DNA of 64,000 bases from Cyanobacteria bacterium MAG CAR3_bin_5 (GTDB taxonomy: Bacteria; Cyanobacteriota; Cyanobacteriia; PCC-6307; Cyanobiaceae), in contig JAPOTR010000024.1 in the NCBI GenBank assembly GCA_026709085.1, positions 18,493 to 82,492 of the forward strand, in the 5' to 3' direction. Below the pieces are notes generated by a model. It was given only the letters and a program-made list of their open reading frames with translations, did no database searches and was not told the origin of the DNA. Every line of letters starts with the position of its first letter. The first letter of the stretch is position 1. Position numbers and translations under genes: made by a program. Positions 26,993 through 35,541 of this stretch are shown here, one piece after another.

Positions 26993-27289
26993 ATGAACAA
27001 GGCTGACCTCGTCAACAGCGTTACTGCTGCCCTCAACGCTTCCGATGTTGACCTCAAGCGGACAGATGTTTCCCGGGTCGTCGAAGCAACCATTGACACC
27101 ATTATCGACTCCGTCGTGAATGGGGACAAGGTGTCAATTCTCGGCTTCGGATCCTTTGAGTCCCGTGAACGATCAGCCCGTCAAGGCTTGAACCCCAAGA
27201 CGGGTGAGCCGATTCACATCCCGGCAAAGCGGGTGCCTGCTTTCAGTCCCGGCAAGGTATTCAAGGACCGTGTGCAGGAGGGAACCTAG
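26993..27289 (+). CDS. hup: HU-family DNA-binding protein
   Basis: The 98-residue protein is a typical HU: MNKADLVNSV at the N-terminus, GDKVSILGFGSFE in the core, and the DNA-clasping arm with RQGLNPKTGEPIHIPAKRVPAFSPGK. HU bends and compacts DNA as a dimer. The stop is 2 bases before the apparent CTG start of gluQ, whose Shine-Dalgarno lies inside the HU coding end, so the two are translationally coupled. Confidence 0.97.
   Translation: MNKADLVNSVTAALNASDVDLKRTDVSRVVEATIDTIIDSVVNGDKVSILGFGSFESRERSARQGLNPKTGEPIHIPAKRVPAFSPGKVFKDRVQEGT
27275..27280 (+). promoter_or_regulatory. Shine-Dalgarno deciding the gluQ start
   Basis: AGGAGG, a perfect anti-anti-Shine-Dalgarno match, occurs within the last codons of HU. 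It is 11 bases from a CTG at 27292 and 17 from an ATT at 27298, both in the gluQ frame. No ATG, GTG or TTG occurs in that frame in the right place. Confidence 0.6.
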
Positions 27290-27291
27290 TC

Positions 27292-28257
27292 CTGTCGATT
27301 CGGGCGCGTTTTGCCCCAACCCCCAGCGGTCCGCTCCACCTGGGCAATCTGCGCACAGCCCTTCTGGCCTGGCTCCATTGCCGTCTTCAGGGTGGGGTCT
27401 TTCTTCTCAGGATTGACGACCTGGACCGCCCCCGCCTCCAGCCCGGCGCAGAAGACGCCATTCTGAGGGATCTGCGCTGGCTGGGTCTGGACTGGGACGA
27501 AGGTCCCGACATCGGCGGACCCCGCGGACCCTACCGTCAAAGCGGACGTCTCTGGCGCTATCACCAGGCATTATCCAGTCTGCGGCGTTGCGGAAAGCTC
27601 TTCCCTTGCCGCTGCAGTCGCCGTCTGCTGGCTGCCGTCTCCGCTCCCCATGGACCCGCCCCCCTGTACCCGGGCACCTGCCGCAACCGCCAGGACTGGG
27701 GGCCGGAGCAGGGGAAGCTGCCAAGCTGGCGCTGGCGGGCGCCCAACCGCCGTTGCCGTGTGCCGGAAATGCTCCAACCGGCGCCGGAAGGCTGGTTGCC
27801 CACCATGATGGGGGACGTGGTTCTGCGGCGAGCCGATGGGTTCGTTGCCTATCACCTGGCCACTGCCGTGGACGAAATGGCCATGGGCATCACCCAGGTG
27901 TTTCGCGGTGCGGATCTTCTCCCCACCACGGCTGTGCAAGTGGCCCTGATGGAAGAGTTGGGGGGAACGCCGCCCCGCTACTGGCATGGTCCCCTGCTGC
28001 TGGATCCCCATGGGCAACGGCTGGCCAAGCGGGCGGGGGCCATGGGTGTGGCGGCCCTGCGCCAGGCTGGCCGGGATGCTCCGGCGGTTGTGGGGGGCTT
28101 GGCGGCCAGTGTCGGCCTCCTTGACGGTGGGCAGCCCCGCCTCTCCGCCGCGGAACTGCTGGGGGAACTGGACCTGCCGCGCCTGGAAGCCGCCTGTCGG
28201 AGAACCAGCACCCCCCAACCTGAAGGTCTGTCTGTGGGTGCTCGCCCCACCCCCTAG
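27292..28257 (+). CDS. gluQ: Glutamyl-Q tRNA(Asp) synthetase
   Basis: The frame encodes a truncated class I glutamyl-tRNA synthetase relative that charges glutamate onto queuosine in tRNA(Asp). RFAPTPSGPLHLGNLRTALL carries the HIGH-type motif (HLGN). LLRIDDLDRPR follows, then the zinc-ligand region PCRCSRR...YPGTC, and RLAKRAGA replaces KMSKS. There is no tRNA anticodon-binding domain, as expected for this family. The conserved text begins within five codons of a CTG at 27292, which follows AGGAGG by 11 bases. I therefore infer a CTG start, giving 321 residues. An ATT start six bases later is the alternative. Confidence 0.85.
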   Translation: MSIRARFAPTPSGPLHLGNLRTALLAWLHCRLQGGVFLLRIDDLDRPRLQPGAEDAILRDLRWLGLDWDEGPDIGGPRGPYRQSGRLWRYHQALSSLRRCGKLFPCRCSRRLLAAVSAPHGPAPLYPGTCRNRQDWGPEQGKLPSWRWRAPNRRCRVPEMLQPAPEGWLPTMMGDVVLRRADGFVAYHLATAVDEMAMGITQVFRGADLLPTTAVQVALMEELGGTPPRYWHGPLLLDPHGQRLAKRAGAMGVAALRQAGRDAPAVVGGLAASVGLLDGGQPRLSAAELLGELDLPRLEAACRRTSTPQPEGLSVGARPTP

Positions 28258-28291
28258 GCTGAAGCTCCTTGCCCATCAACAAGGTACACCC

Positions 28292-29089
28292 ATGCCTCTT
28301 CAGCGCAGCGTGGGCGCCGGCCTGCTTCTTGCCGTCCTGGCGGCTGGTCTTGCCCCCGGCCCCGGTCTTGGCCAGCCCTACACGGAGCAACAGATCAAGC
28401 GTCTGGCGCTGGATGCCCTGCGGGATTCTCCCGAACTGGTGTTGGAGATTATCCGGGAGAACCCGGAAGTGGTTACCCAGGCGGTGGCCATCTTGCAGGA
28501 GCGTGAGCGGACCCAACAGGCCCAGGCAGCCCAGGCGGCCCTGGCCACCCACCGGGACGCCCTCTTCAGCCAACCCCATGGCCCCATGCTGGGCAACCCG
28601 GACGGGGACGTGACCATCGTCGAGTTCTTTGACTACAACTGTGGCTATTGCCGACGCAGCAGCCGTGTCATCCATGACCTGCTGGAGACGGACGATCAGG
28701 TTCGGGTGGTGCTGCGGGAATGGCCCATCCTCGGGGAAGGGAGTCGGTTTGCCGCCCGGGCTTCCCTTGCTGCCCAGCAACAGGGTGCGTACCAGGCCTT
28801 CCACTGGGCCTTGATGGATCTTCCCGGTCAGGCCACGGAGGCCAACGTCATAGACGCCGCCAGAACGTTGGGCCTGGACGTGGAGAAGCTGCGTCGCGAC
28901 ATGGCCGCGCCGGAGGTGGATGCCCACCTTGCCCGCTCCAACCAACTAGCCCGCGCCCTCGGATTCACCGGCACGCCCGCCTTTGTGGTGGGCAACACCG
29001 TGGCGCCGGGGTTCATCAGCCTTGAACGCTTGCAGAACCTGGTGCAGCGATCCCGCGCCGCAGGCATCCCCCGGGCTCAAGGTCCATGA
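28292..29089 (+). CDS. Exported DsbA-family thiol oxidoreductase (ScsC/BdbD-like)
   Basis: The 265-residue protein has a signal peptide (residues 1-~28: a hydrophobic core, then PGLGQ). An N-terminal helical extension follows (~30-95, with DSPELVLEIIRENPEVV). The thioredoxin fold has EFFDYNCGYCRR with active cysteines C117 and C120, and a cis-proline in FTGTPAF. The helical extension and DYNCGYC are typical of the DsbA/ScsC-like proteins of alphaproteobacteria. It should act on disulfides in the periplasm or thylakoid lumen. A transfer origin is possible but not shown. It follows gluQ by 34 bases. Confidence 0.85.
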   Translation: MPLQRSVGAGLLLAVLAAGLAPGPGLGQPYTEQQIKRLALDALRDSPELVLEIIRENPEVVTQAVAILQERERTQQAQAAQAALATHRDALFSQPHGPMLGNPDGDVTIVEFFDYNCGYCRRSSRVIHDLLETDDQVRVVLREWPILGEGSRFAARASLAAQQQGAYQAFHWALMDLPGQATEANVIDAARTLGLDVEKLRRDMAAPEVDAHLARSNQLARALGFTGTPAFVVGNTVAPGFISLERLQNLVQRSRAAGIPRAQGP

Positions 29090-29160
29090 CCGGAAGACGA
29101 GGGTAGCCTCCAGGAGGAGGGCAGAGCAGAGACCATGGCCCAACCATCCTCAGCCGGACC

Positions 29161-29400
29161 CTACTTCCTGACGGTCATCAGGCTCTCCAACAGACGATCC
29201 ACCTTCTCGCCCAGCGCTTTCATGTCGGCCCGCATCTCCCGCATTTCTTCGCGCTGGCGCGCCTCGTTGGCCTTCAGGTCGTCTCTGAGGGCATCCAACT
29301 GCTTGGCGGTCCTGGCTTCGCTGGACTTGATCTCCGCCCAGATCACCGCCAGGGCGCCGGTCAGCAGGGAGATCCCGCCGGTGAGCGCTGCGGAGAACAA
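29161..29400 (-). CDS. Small membrane-anchored coiled-coil protein
   Basis: The 79-residue frame has one membrane helix (~residues 5-22, GGISLLTGALAVIWA). A charged coiled coil follows (~25-75) with a clear heptad pattern of L, M and E/R residues. The start shown is TTG. Longer in-frame upstream reading is possible, and a second frame upstream carries MDRLAVFSCMVVL, so the 5' end may be disturbed. Such proteins are common as small accessory genes; the function is unknown. It converges with the dsbA-like gene. Confidence 0.55.
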   Translation of the reverse strand: MFSAALTGGISLLTGALAVIWAEIKSSEARTAKQLDALRDDLKANEARQREEMREMRADMKALGEKVDRLLESLMTVRK

Positions 29401-29880
29401 CCATGCAGGAGAAGACGGCCAGCCTGTCCATGGTAACGGCCTGCACCCGTCCAGGCGGGACCGTACAAACCCCGATTCCGGATAAGAGGCTCCCCTGTCC
29501 GCTGCCCCTCACCCCGGAGAAGGTTGCAAACGGGCCGGGGGGATGGGGGATAATGGCCCTGATCCTCGCCCCTGATGACCTTGACAGAACAGGGGAACTA
29601 CTGTACCCCCGCAGGGGAGTTATCTGTGGTGGCGAGGCTTCGGGGAACCGGGGCCGCGCCTGTGGGCAGCGTGAACCCGGTGGAGCAAGGCAATGACTGT
29701 GTCGAGAGGTGAACATCCGCTCATGGGGGCGACGGGAAGGGAATCGCTGCCGGGCTTTGGCGGCGGGCTGGGGAAGAGTGCCAAAGGAGAAAGTGACCCT
29801 ATGGACTTGACAAGGGGGAGAGGGCTGCCAACTGGTACAATCGCAGGAGCGCCCCCGTAGCGGCCTGCTCCGAGACCGGC
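29401..29880. other. Non-coding stretch next to decayed surface genes
   Basis: About 480 bases with no gene I can support. There is a TTGACA at 29807 and a TACAAT at 29836, but they are 23 bases apart, too far for a normal promoter. The stretch leads into a broken signal-peptide coding region. Confidence 0.4.
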
Positions 29881-29887
29881 CGATCCG

Positions 29888-30480
29888 GTGGCGGGCGTTG
29901 TCTTTCCAGCCGGCGCCTTCCGGGCTTGGCTCTGGCCTCGGCATTGCTCGCCCTGCCCCTGCTGGCCGGTACGGCGCTCGAGGCCGGAGGCGCCGCAGGG
30001 GCGCTCCCCTCGGGCCTTCACCACCCTGCTGCTGGAGCTGCTGTGTCTGCCGTTGCTTTGCACCGAAGCACATGCCCAAACCACGACGCTGGTTAGTAAT
30101 CCTCCAGAAGGAGCAGCTTTTTCCGCAAATATTATAGGCACGAAGTTCACAACGGGGGCAAATTCCACAGGTTACACAATTTCGTCGGTTGATATATACA
30201 TCACAAGCGCCGCCCCTGTGGTCACAATCCGGGCAAATGGCACAGACCCTACCGGCACGATGATTGCCACTCTCGCCGCTCCGGCCACCATCACTGCCTG
30301 CCAACGCCGTCAACACGTTCACCGCGCCCGCCAATACGGTGCTGGCTGCGAACACAACCTACTGGCTTCGGGTTGACGCTACTAGTACCGCTGGGGTAAG
30401 TGTAACAGACTCTGACGATGAGACCGGCGCAACGGGTTAGTCTATCGGTAATACAAGCATGTTTTTGCTGGAATATGGAT
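29888..30480 (+). pseudogene. Broken exported protein with a choice-of-anchor-R-like module
   Basis: A signal-peptide-like stretch (LLLELLCLPLLC followed by EAHAQ) precedes TTTLVSNPP and a beta-rich module. The module reads GTKFTTGANSTGYTISSVDIYI, then DPTGTMIATLAAPATI, then, one frame over, NAVNTFTAPANTVLAANTTYWLRV. This matches the choice-of-anchor R type of extracellular domain. A frameshift lies near 30294 and an in-frame stop near 30439, so the gene is dead or truncated. Bases 30209-30472 are one arm of a long inverted repeat. Confidence 0.6.
30209..30472 (+). repeat. Left arm of a long inverted repeat
   Basis: This 264-base segment is repeated in inverse orientation at 30735-30998. The two arms appear to have the same length, with scattered single-base differences (for example GCAAATGG versus GAAAACGG). 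The arms flank a 262-base spacer that contains an Ig-like remnant. Confidence 0.75.
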
Positions 30481-30532
30481 AAATGATGCTTCTAGCAAAA
30501 ACCGATTTACCATCACCGGCACTGTTAATCCA

Positions 30533-30724
30533 ACACCGGACACCACGGCGCCGACAGTGGTGGATATCGAGTACCAGATGCCGGGCAGTTCCCCCACCAA
30601 TGCGGACAGTTTGACGTGGCGTGTAACGTTCAGCGAGGCGGTGGACGGGGTAGGCGCCACCGACTTCCAGCGTAGCGGCGCCACTGCCGGGCTGAGTGTG
30701 GCGGCGTTTTGTCAGAAGCAATGA
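30533..30724 (+). pseudogene. Bacterial Ig-like domain remnant
   Basis: An open stretch reads DTTAPTVVDIEYQ, then SPTNADSLTWRVTFSEAV and GATDFQRSGATAGLSV before a TGA. This is the usual text of Ig-like repeats in large bacterial surface proteins. It has no start of its own. It lies in the spacer of the long inverted repeat and is cut at about 30710, where the right arm begins soon after. Confidence 0.55.
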
Positions 30725-30734
30725 ACCAAATTGC

Positions 30735-30998
30735 TCCAGCAAAAACATGCTTGTATTACCGATAGACCAACCCGTTGCACCGGTCTGGTTGTCAGAAGCT
30801 GTCGTATTTACCCTAGCGGTACTAGTAGCGTCAACCCGAAGCCAGTAGGTTGTGTTCGCAGCCAGCACCGTATTGGCGGGCGCGGTGAACGTGTTGACGG
30901 CGTTGGCAGGCAGTGATGGTGGCCGGAGCGGCGAGAGTGGCAATCACCGTGCCGGTAGGGTCTGTGCCGTTTTCCCGGATTGTGACCACAGGGGCGGC
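30735..30998 (-). repeat. Right arm of the long inverted repeat (second anchor-module copy)
   Basis: Read on the minus strand, this segment encodes the same pieces as 30209-30472, including DPTGTVIATLAAPATI, NTFTAPANTVLAANTTYWLRV, and a few codons around ATGWSIGNTSMFLLE. It also carries the same frameshift between the first two pieces. Here the codon that is a stop in the left arm reads as tryptophan. Confidence 0.75.
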
Positions 30999-31058
30999 TC
31001 CATGGCGCCCTTGCCGCTTCCTCACCGGGGCCTGGGGAGGCGCGGGTTGGTTCAGAAC

Positions 31059-32150
31059 TCAGAAGAGGAGGGAGAAGGAGAGTTTGAGGGAATGGTCGAC
31101 GGAGGGAGTGGGAGCGGAGTGTTGTTGCCGTTCCCCTGCGAGGGAGAGTTCCCAGGGTTCCCCGTGTCCGGGCTGCTCCGAGTAGGGGGCCAGGGACCAG
31201 AGGATGCCGTAGCTTCTGCTATCCGGGGAAAGCGCCACCGCCACGCCAGGGGTGAGGGTGAGGCGGTCGTTGGCGGCGGGGAAGCCGTAGGCCACCTCCG
31301 CCTTGAACTGCTGCCCGTTGCCGGCGGGTGCGTCCAACCCCTGGATGACGGTGGGACTCAGCAGGGCATCCATGCCGGATGCAGTGGCGCCCACGGCATG
31401 ACTCACCGCCAGGGACGGCCCGCGATTGGATGGGTTGGGTTGCCAAGCGAAGGAGAGGGCCAAGCCCTGCTGACGGAACTCCTCTTCCACGTGGGTCACC
31501 AGGGAGCGGCCCTGCACCTCGGCAGTGATGCCCCGCTGTGGGTCATGCCAGGCGAGGGCGGCGCCCACTTCCAGGCCGAAGCCGGTTTCCGCATCACCCC
31601 CATCGTGGCGGATGCCCATCTCCACCGAGGGGAGGAGGGCGGCGCCGTTGGCCAGGGGAACAGGGCGTGTGGCCTCCAGCCCCACCCGGAGCCGGGAGAC
31701 GTTGCCCTCGGCGGCGGCCAACCCATCCACCTCTGCGGTGGTGGTGTTGACGGCGAGCAGGTCAACCGTAGTGGCAATGCTCAACCCCTCGCCGCCCCCA
31801 TCCAGCAGCAGGCCGTCCATGCCCACGGCGCCCATGGCCATGGTGGCGGCGGGTTGATATTCCCTCTCGACGCCATCCGGTTTGACCGAGAGCGTACCCC
31901 AGCCGTAGCCGGCCACGGCCCAGACGCCGAGGCGGGGGGTGAGGGCATAACGGCCATAGGGGAACAGGCCGGTGAGGGCGCCGCTGAGGGCTGCATCACC
32001 TTGGTGATCGCCCCCTCCCCCATAGGAGCCGTTGCCCCAGGAGCGGGCGAGGGCGGCCCCGGCCTGCCACCGCTCAGTGCGCCAGTCCGCCCCCAGCAGG
32101 GCGGTGCTCACACTGCCGGACAGGGAGAGGGGGTCTTCCTGGCCATGGAA
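31059..32150 (-). pseudogene. 5'-truncated outer-membrane beta-barrel domain, copy 2
   Basis: About 360 residues are open on the minus strand. They begin inside the barrel near SFHGQEDPLSLSGSVSTALL and continue through ALTPRLGVWAVAGYGWG, GLSIATTVDLLAV and EEFRQQGLALSFAW to YGILWSLAPYSEQ and a C-terminal LSFSLLF. Alternating aromatic and hydrophobic strands with a terminal phenylalanine are the mark of an autotransporter-type barrel. There is no start or passenger. On its 5' side it joins an inverted copy of its own C-terminus (32157-32404), so it is a fragment, perhaps a silent cassette. Confidence 0.7.
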
Positions 32151-32156
32151 GGAGGG

Positions 32157-32404
32157 CAGTTCAAGGCGGAGGTGGCCTACGGCTTCCCCGCCGCCAACGA
32201 CCGCCTCACCCTCACCCCTGGCGTGGTGGTGGCCCTCTCCCCCACCAGCAGCACCTACGGCATCCTCTGGTCCCTGGCGCCCTACTCGGAGCAAGGCCAG
32301 ACCGAACCGTGGGAAATCGCCCTGGAGGGGAGCGGGAAGAAAGCAACTCCGCAACATCCCCTGTGGATCATTCCCTCACGCTCTCCTTCTCCCTCCCCTT
32401 CTGA
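32157..32404 (+). pseudogene. Inverted C-terminal fragment of the same beta-barrel, copy 3
   Basis: The plus-strand text QFKAEVAYGFPAANDRL, TLTPGVVVALSP and YGILWSLAPYSEQ repeats the C-terminal ~80 residues of the barrel at 31059-31310, in opposite orientation. After about 32345 the frame shifts before LTLSFSLPF and its TGA. The homology starts abruptly at CAGTTCAAGG in both copies. No start codon or upstream domain belongs to it. Confidence 0.7.
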
Positions 32405-32451
32405 ACAGCCCCTCACGCCCGGAAGCTGCTGAGACCGCACGAGCCTCCCGT

Positions 32452-32493
32452 GTAGTTTCCCTCTTGCCAGAGAGGGGATCACTCCCTCAGTTT
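32452..32493 (+). repeat. Dispersed hairpin repeat A, copy 2
   Basis: GTAGTTTCCCTCTTGCCAGA and the following GAGGGGATCACTCCCTCAG line up part for part with the complement of 3023-3064. The arms CCCTCT and AGAGGG are kept. It lies between the barrel fragment and the HIT gene. Confidence 0.6.
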
Positions 32494-32540
32494 ATCAGTC
32501 CTGACCCTAAACTGCTCTTGATCTTTCCCCCTTCGCTCCT

Positions 32541-32879
32541 GTGGCTGAAACCATCTTCAGCAAAATTATTCGCCGCGAGATTCCCGCAGACATTCTCTAT
32601 GAAGACGAGCACTGCCTGGCCTTCCGGGATATCAGCCCCCAGGCTCCTGTCCATGTGCTGGTGATTCCCAGGCAGCCCATTGAGAGCTTAGCCACAGCGC
32701 CTGCAGAGGCGGCAGAGTTGTTGGGGCATCTGTTGCTGAAGGCGGCCCACGTGGCGCGTCAGGAAAAGCTGGAGTCGTGGCGAACCGTCATCAACACCGG
32801 CGCTGAAGCCGGCCAGACGGTTTTCCACCTGCATGTCCACGTAATCGGGGGCCGTCCCCTCACATGGCCGCCGGGATAG
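32541..32879 (+). CDS. HIT-family nucleotide hydrolase/transferase (HINT-like)
   Basis: The 112-residue protein starts with GTG and reads AETIFSKIIRREIPA, which is the HINT-type N-terminus. CLAFRDISPQAPVHVLVIPR follows, and it ends with the histidine triad HLHVHVIGG. HINT proteins split AMP from phosphoramidates and acyl-adenylates. The last few residues (LTWPPG) agree with the family end. The upstream DNA is decayed surface-gene sequence. Confidence 0.93.
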   Translation: MAETIFSKIIRREIPADILYEDEHCLAFRDISPQAPVHVLVIPRQPIESLATAPAEAAELLGHLLLKAAHVARQEKLESWRTVINTGAEAGQTVFHLHVHVIGGRPLTWPPG

Positions 32880-32936
32880 ACGTGCCGCCCCACGCTCGCC
32901 TGTATTGACCCCGCTCCCGGCGGAAACACCATTCCC

Positions 32937-34955
32937 GTGCGCTCCCTGTTTATGCCTTTCGTCACATCCTTGCGTCACCAGTCGGGCAACTTTTTCAAGC
33001 TCACCCGCAAACTGCAACGCCTCACCCAGCCCTACTTCCTTCCCCTGGAAGAGACCGACGGCTGGCAGTTTCTTGGCCTGTTGACGGCCTTGATCTTCTG
33101 TGTTGGCGGTGTTGTGCTGTTTCTGCTCACAGCCCTCATGGCCGGGATCCACGGTATCCTTCCCCAACTGACGGACACCTATCTGGGTGGTGTGAAAGGG
33201 ACGTTGGATATCATCTGGTCAAGCTGGTGGGGCGTGCTGTTCTGTGGACTGTTTGCCGTTGGCTGCCTATCCTTTTTTGCTCTGAGACGGCAACTGCGAC
33301 GGCGCCGCTGGTTGCCTTGGCTGTTGTTGGGGGGCATTATCTTCATGCTTCTGGCGGTGAACGGCATTAACGCGGGAATCACCTTTATTGCCCGGGATCT
33401 CACCAATGCTCTCACGACTGCGAATCGTGAGGACAGTTACAGGAATCTATGGATTTATGCCATCTGCTTTATTGTTGCGCTGCCTATCCGCACGTCTCAA
33501 TTCTTTTTCACCGCGAAACTGGGCATTCTTTGGCGAGAGTGGCTTTCCAAAAGTCTGGTCACGGACTACATGACGGATCGCGCTTATTATCGCATCAATC
33601 CCAATGACGAACAAGCCACCAATATTGATAATCCCGACCAAAGAATTTCAGATGACACACGAGACTTCACAGTACAAGCGCTTAGTTTGACATTAAATAT
33701 TTTTGATTCTATCCTGACATTCTCATTAAACATCCTCATTTTGTGGGGCATCAGCACACAATTAACACTGGCTCTATTTGTCTATTCCTTTATCACTTCC
33801 ACAATTTTGATCGTTTCCAGTCGGAATCTATTCAGGATTAGTTTCAATCAAGTGCGCTATGAGGCCGACTTCCGTTATGGATTGGTGCATGTGCGCGATA
33901 ATGCCGAATCCATTGCTTTTTACCGTGGTGAACAGCAAGAGCAGGGGGAAACAGAACGCCGCCTCGGGGTTGTGATCAAGAACTTTAACCTGCTGATCAT
34001 CTGGCAAACCATTATTCAGGTCATTCAACGCTCAACTTTTTATGGATCCAATTTTATCCCCTATGTGGTTCTCATTGAGCCAATTTTGAGTGGGGAGATA
34101 GATTACGGCAGTTTTGTCCAGGCGAGTGTGGCGTTCAGCCTGGTGGAAAGCTCCCTTTTCTTCATCATTGCCAATATCCAAGACCTGATCCGCTTCTCCG
34201 TATCCATCGGCCGTCTTGCCGACTTCCAGATCAACATCGAGGAGGCGGCCCAACAGTCCCAAGCCACCCAGCAGGCGAGTCCCAGCGGGGACGGCCTTGT
34301 GGTGCTCAATGCCACCCTTGCCACACCCCAGACCAATCGAGTGCTGATCGAAAATCTGAACCTCAGCGTGGGGAATAACCAGCATCTTCTGGTGGTGGGG
34401 CCGTCCGGCTGCGGCAAAACCTCCCTGCTGCGCATGGTCAGCGGTCTGTGGAGCCCCAGGGAAGGGACGGTGACGTCTCCCCCGCCGGGTGAGTTGTTGT
34501 TCATTCCCCAGAAGCCCTACATGACCCTGGGAACCCTGCGGGAGCAGCTTTGCTATCCCCAGCAGCCGGATCCGGCTCTGTTCTCCGACGACCACCTGAG
34601 ATCCGTCCTGGAGTTGGTGAATCTGGGGACGCTGATCCAGCGCTACCCCGATTTTAACGTGAAACAGGACTGGCCACGGCTCCTTTCCCTGGGAGAACAG
34701 CAACGTCTGGCGTTTGCCCGCCTCCTGCTTAACTCCCCCCGCTACGTGGTTCTGGACGAGGCCACCAGTGCGGTGGACGTGAAGACGGAACGCCTCCTCT
34801 ACAGCCTGCTGACGGAGCGCAACATCTCCTTCATCAGCGTGGGTCACCGCCCCACCCTCACCGCCTTTCACGATAACGTTCTGGAACTGGACGGCTCCGG
34901 AGCCTGGCGGCTGCTGCCCGCCAGCGGCTACGGCATGGGGTCGGGCGAGCGATAA
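32937..34955 (+). CDS. ABC transporter with fused permease and ATPase (SbmA/BacA/ABCD-like)
   Basis: The 672-residue protein starts with GTG. It has an N-terminal cytosolic part, about six membrane helices (from residue ~45 to ~390) of the ABC_membrane_2 type, and a C-terminal ATPase. Walker A is GPSGCGKTS near residue 488, the signature is the degenerate LSLGEQQR, Walker B is YVVLDEATSA, and the switch histidine is in SVGHRPTL. The bacterial relatives import peptides or export very-long-chain acyl compounds or cobalamin; the substrate here is unknown. Synechococcus strains commonly have one copy. Confidence 0.88.
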   Translation: MRSLFMPFVTSLRHQSGNFFKLTRKLQRLTQPYFLPLEETDGWQFLGLLTALIFCVGGVVLFLLTALMAGIHGILPQLTDTYLGGVKGTLDIIWSSWWGVLFCGLFAVGCLSFFALRRQLRRRRWLPWLLLGGIIFMLLAVNGINAGITFIARDLTNALTTANREDSYRNLWIYAICFIVALPIRTSQFFFTAKLGILWREWLSKSLVTDYMTDRAYYRINPNDEQATNIDNPDQRISDDTRDFTVQALSLTLNIFDSILTFSLNILILWGISTQLTLALFVYSFITSTILIVSSRNLFRISFNQVRYEADFRYGLVHVRDNAESIAFYRGEQQEQGETERRLGVVIKNFNLLIIWQTIIQVIQRSTFYGSNFIPYVVLIEPILSGEIDYGSFVQASVAFSLVESSLFFIIANIQDLIRFSVSIGRLADFQINIEEAAQQSQATQQASPSGDGLVVLNATLATPQTNRVLIENLNLSVGNNQHLLVVGPSGCGKTSLLRMVSGLWSPREGTVTSPPPGELLFIPQKPYMTLGTLREQLCYPQQPDPALFSDDHLRSVLELVNLGTLIQRYPDFNVKQDWPRLLSLGEQQRLAFARLLLNSPRYVVLDEATSAVDVKTERLLYSLLTERNISFISVGHRPTLTAFHDNVLELDGSGAWRLLPASGYGMGSGER

Positions 34956-35052
34956 AGAAACAGTTAATTGGGGAATGTCGGCCCACGGTGCTGTGGGTCG
35001 CGGCCAATTTCACATCCAGCACATTAAGCTGGATTGATCCAGTGTTTCCTCC

Positions 35053-35268
35053 ATGCCAGATTCTGTCACTGCCGATCCCGGTAACCCGGCGCCGGAGGAA
35101 GCTTCACCACCCCCGTCCAGCGCCACCACCAACGAGGCGCCAGCCTTCGGGTGGAGCAGTTATGCGGAGCGCATCAATGGGCGTTTTGCCATGGTGGGCA
35201 TTCTGGTGATTGTGGTCATTGAAGTCTGCACCGGCGCCACGGTGATTCACTGGCTGGGCCTGGGCTGA
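35053..35268 (+). CDS. hli: High-light-inducible protein (Hli/Scp, one-helix LHC-like)
   Basis: The 71-residue protein has a disordered proline/serine-rich N-terminus and then the chlorophyll-binding helix: YAERINGRFAMVGILVIVVIE (residues ~38-58, core ERINGRFAMVG). One membrane helix follows, with a short WLGLG tail. Hli proteins sit in thylakoid membranes, bind chlorophyll and carotenoid, and protect photosystem assembly under light stress. It is the last gene before the three-gene ATPase operon but is separated from it by 273 bases. Confidence 0.93.
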   Translation: MPDSVTADPGNPAPEEASPPPSSATTNEAPAFGWSSYAERINGRFAMVGILVIVVIEVCTGATVIHWLGLG

Positions 35269-35541
35269 GGCTTGAATCCGGGCTAAGCCCATGGCGGGCA
35301 TGGATCGCCCTGCCCCATGTCTATGGCCCACGCTCCAGCCACAGCAGCCACGGCGACAATCATTGGGGAGACCGAAGGCATCGGGCAGGGGAGAAATTCC
35401 AACCCATTGTGCCCACCACCTGTCTCCATGGGGGGTGTTCCTGAGCGCAGCAGCCTTCACGGGCAACGGAGAAGCACCCTGCGCTGTTGGCGCTTGACTC
35501 CCACCCTGCCGCACGTACGACAGGAACTCCCCAGCCAAACC

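Noticed and set aside
29807..29841. TTGACA and TACAAT as a promoter for the broken exported gene
   Set aside because: The spacing is 23 bases, well outside the usual 16-18, and the downstream gene is disrupted.
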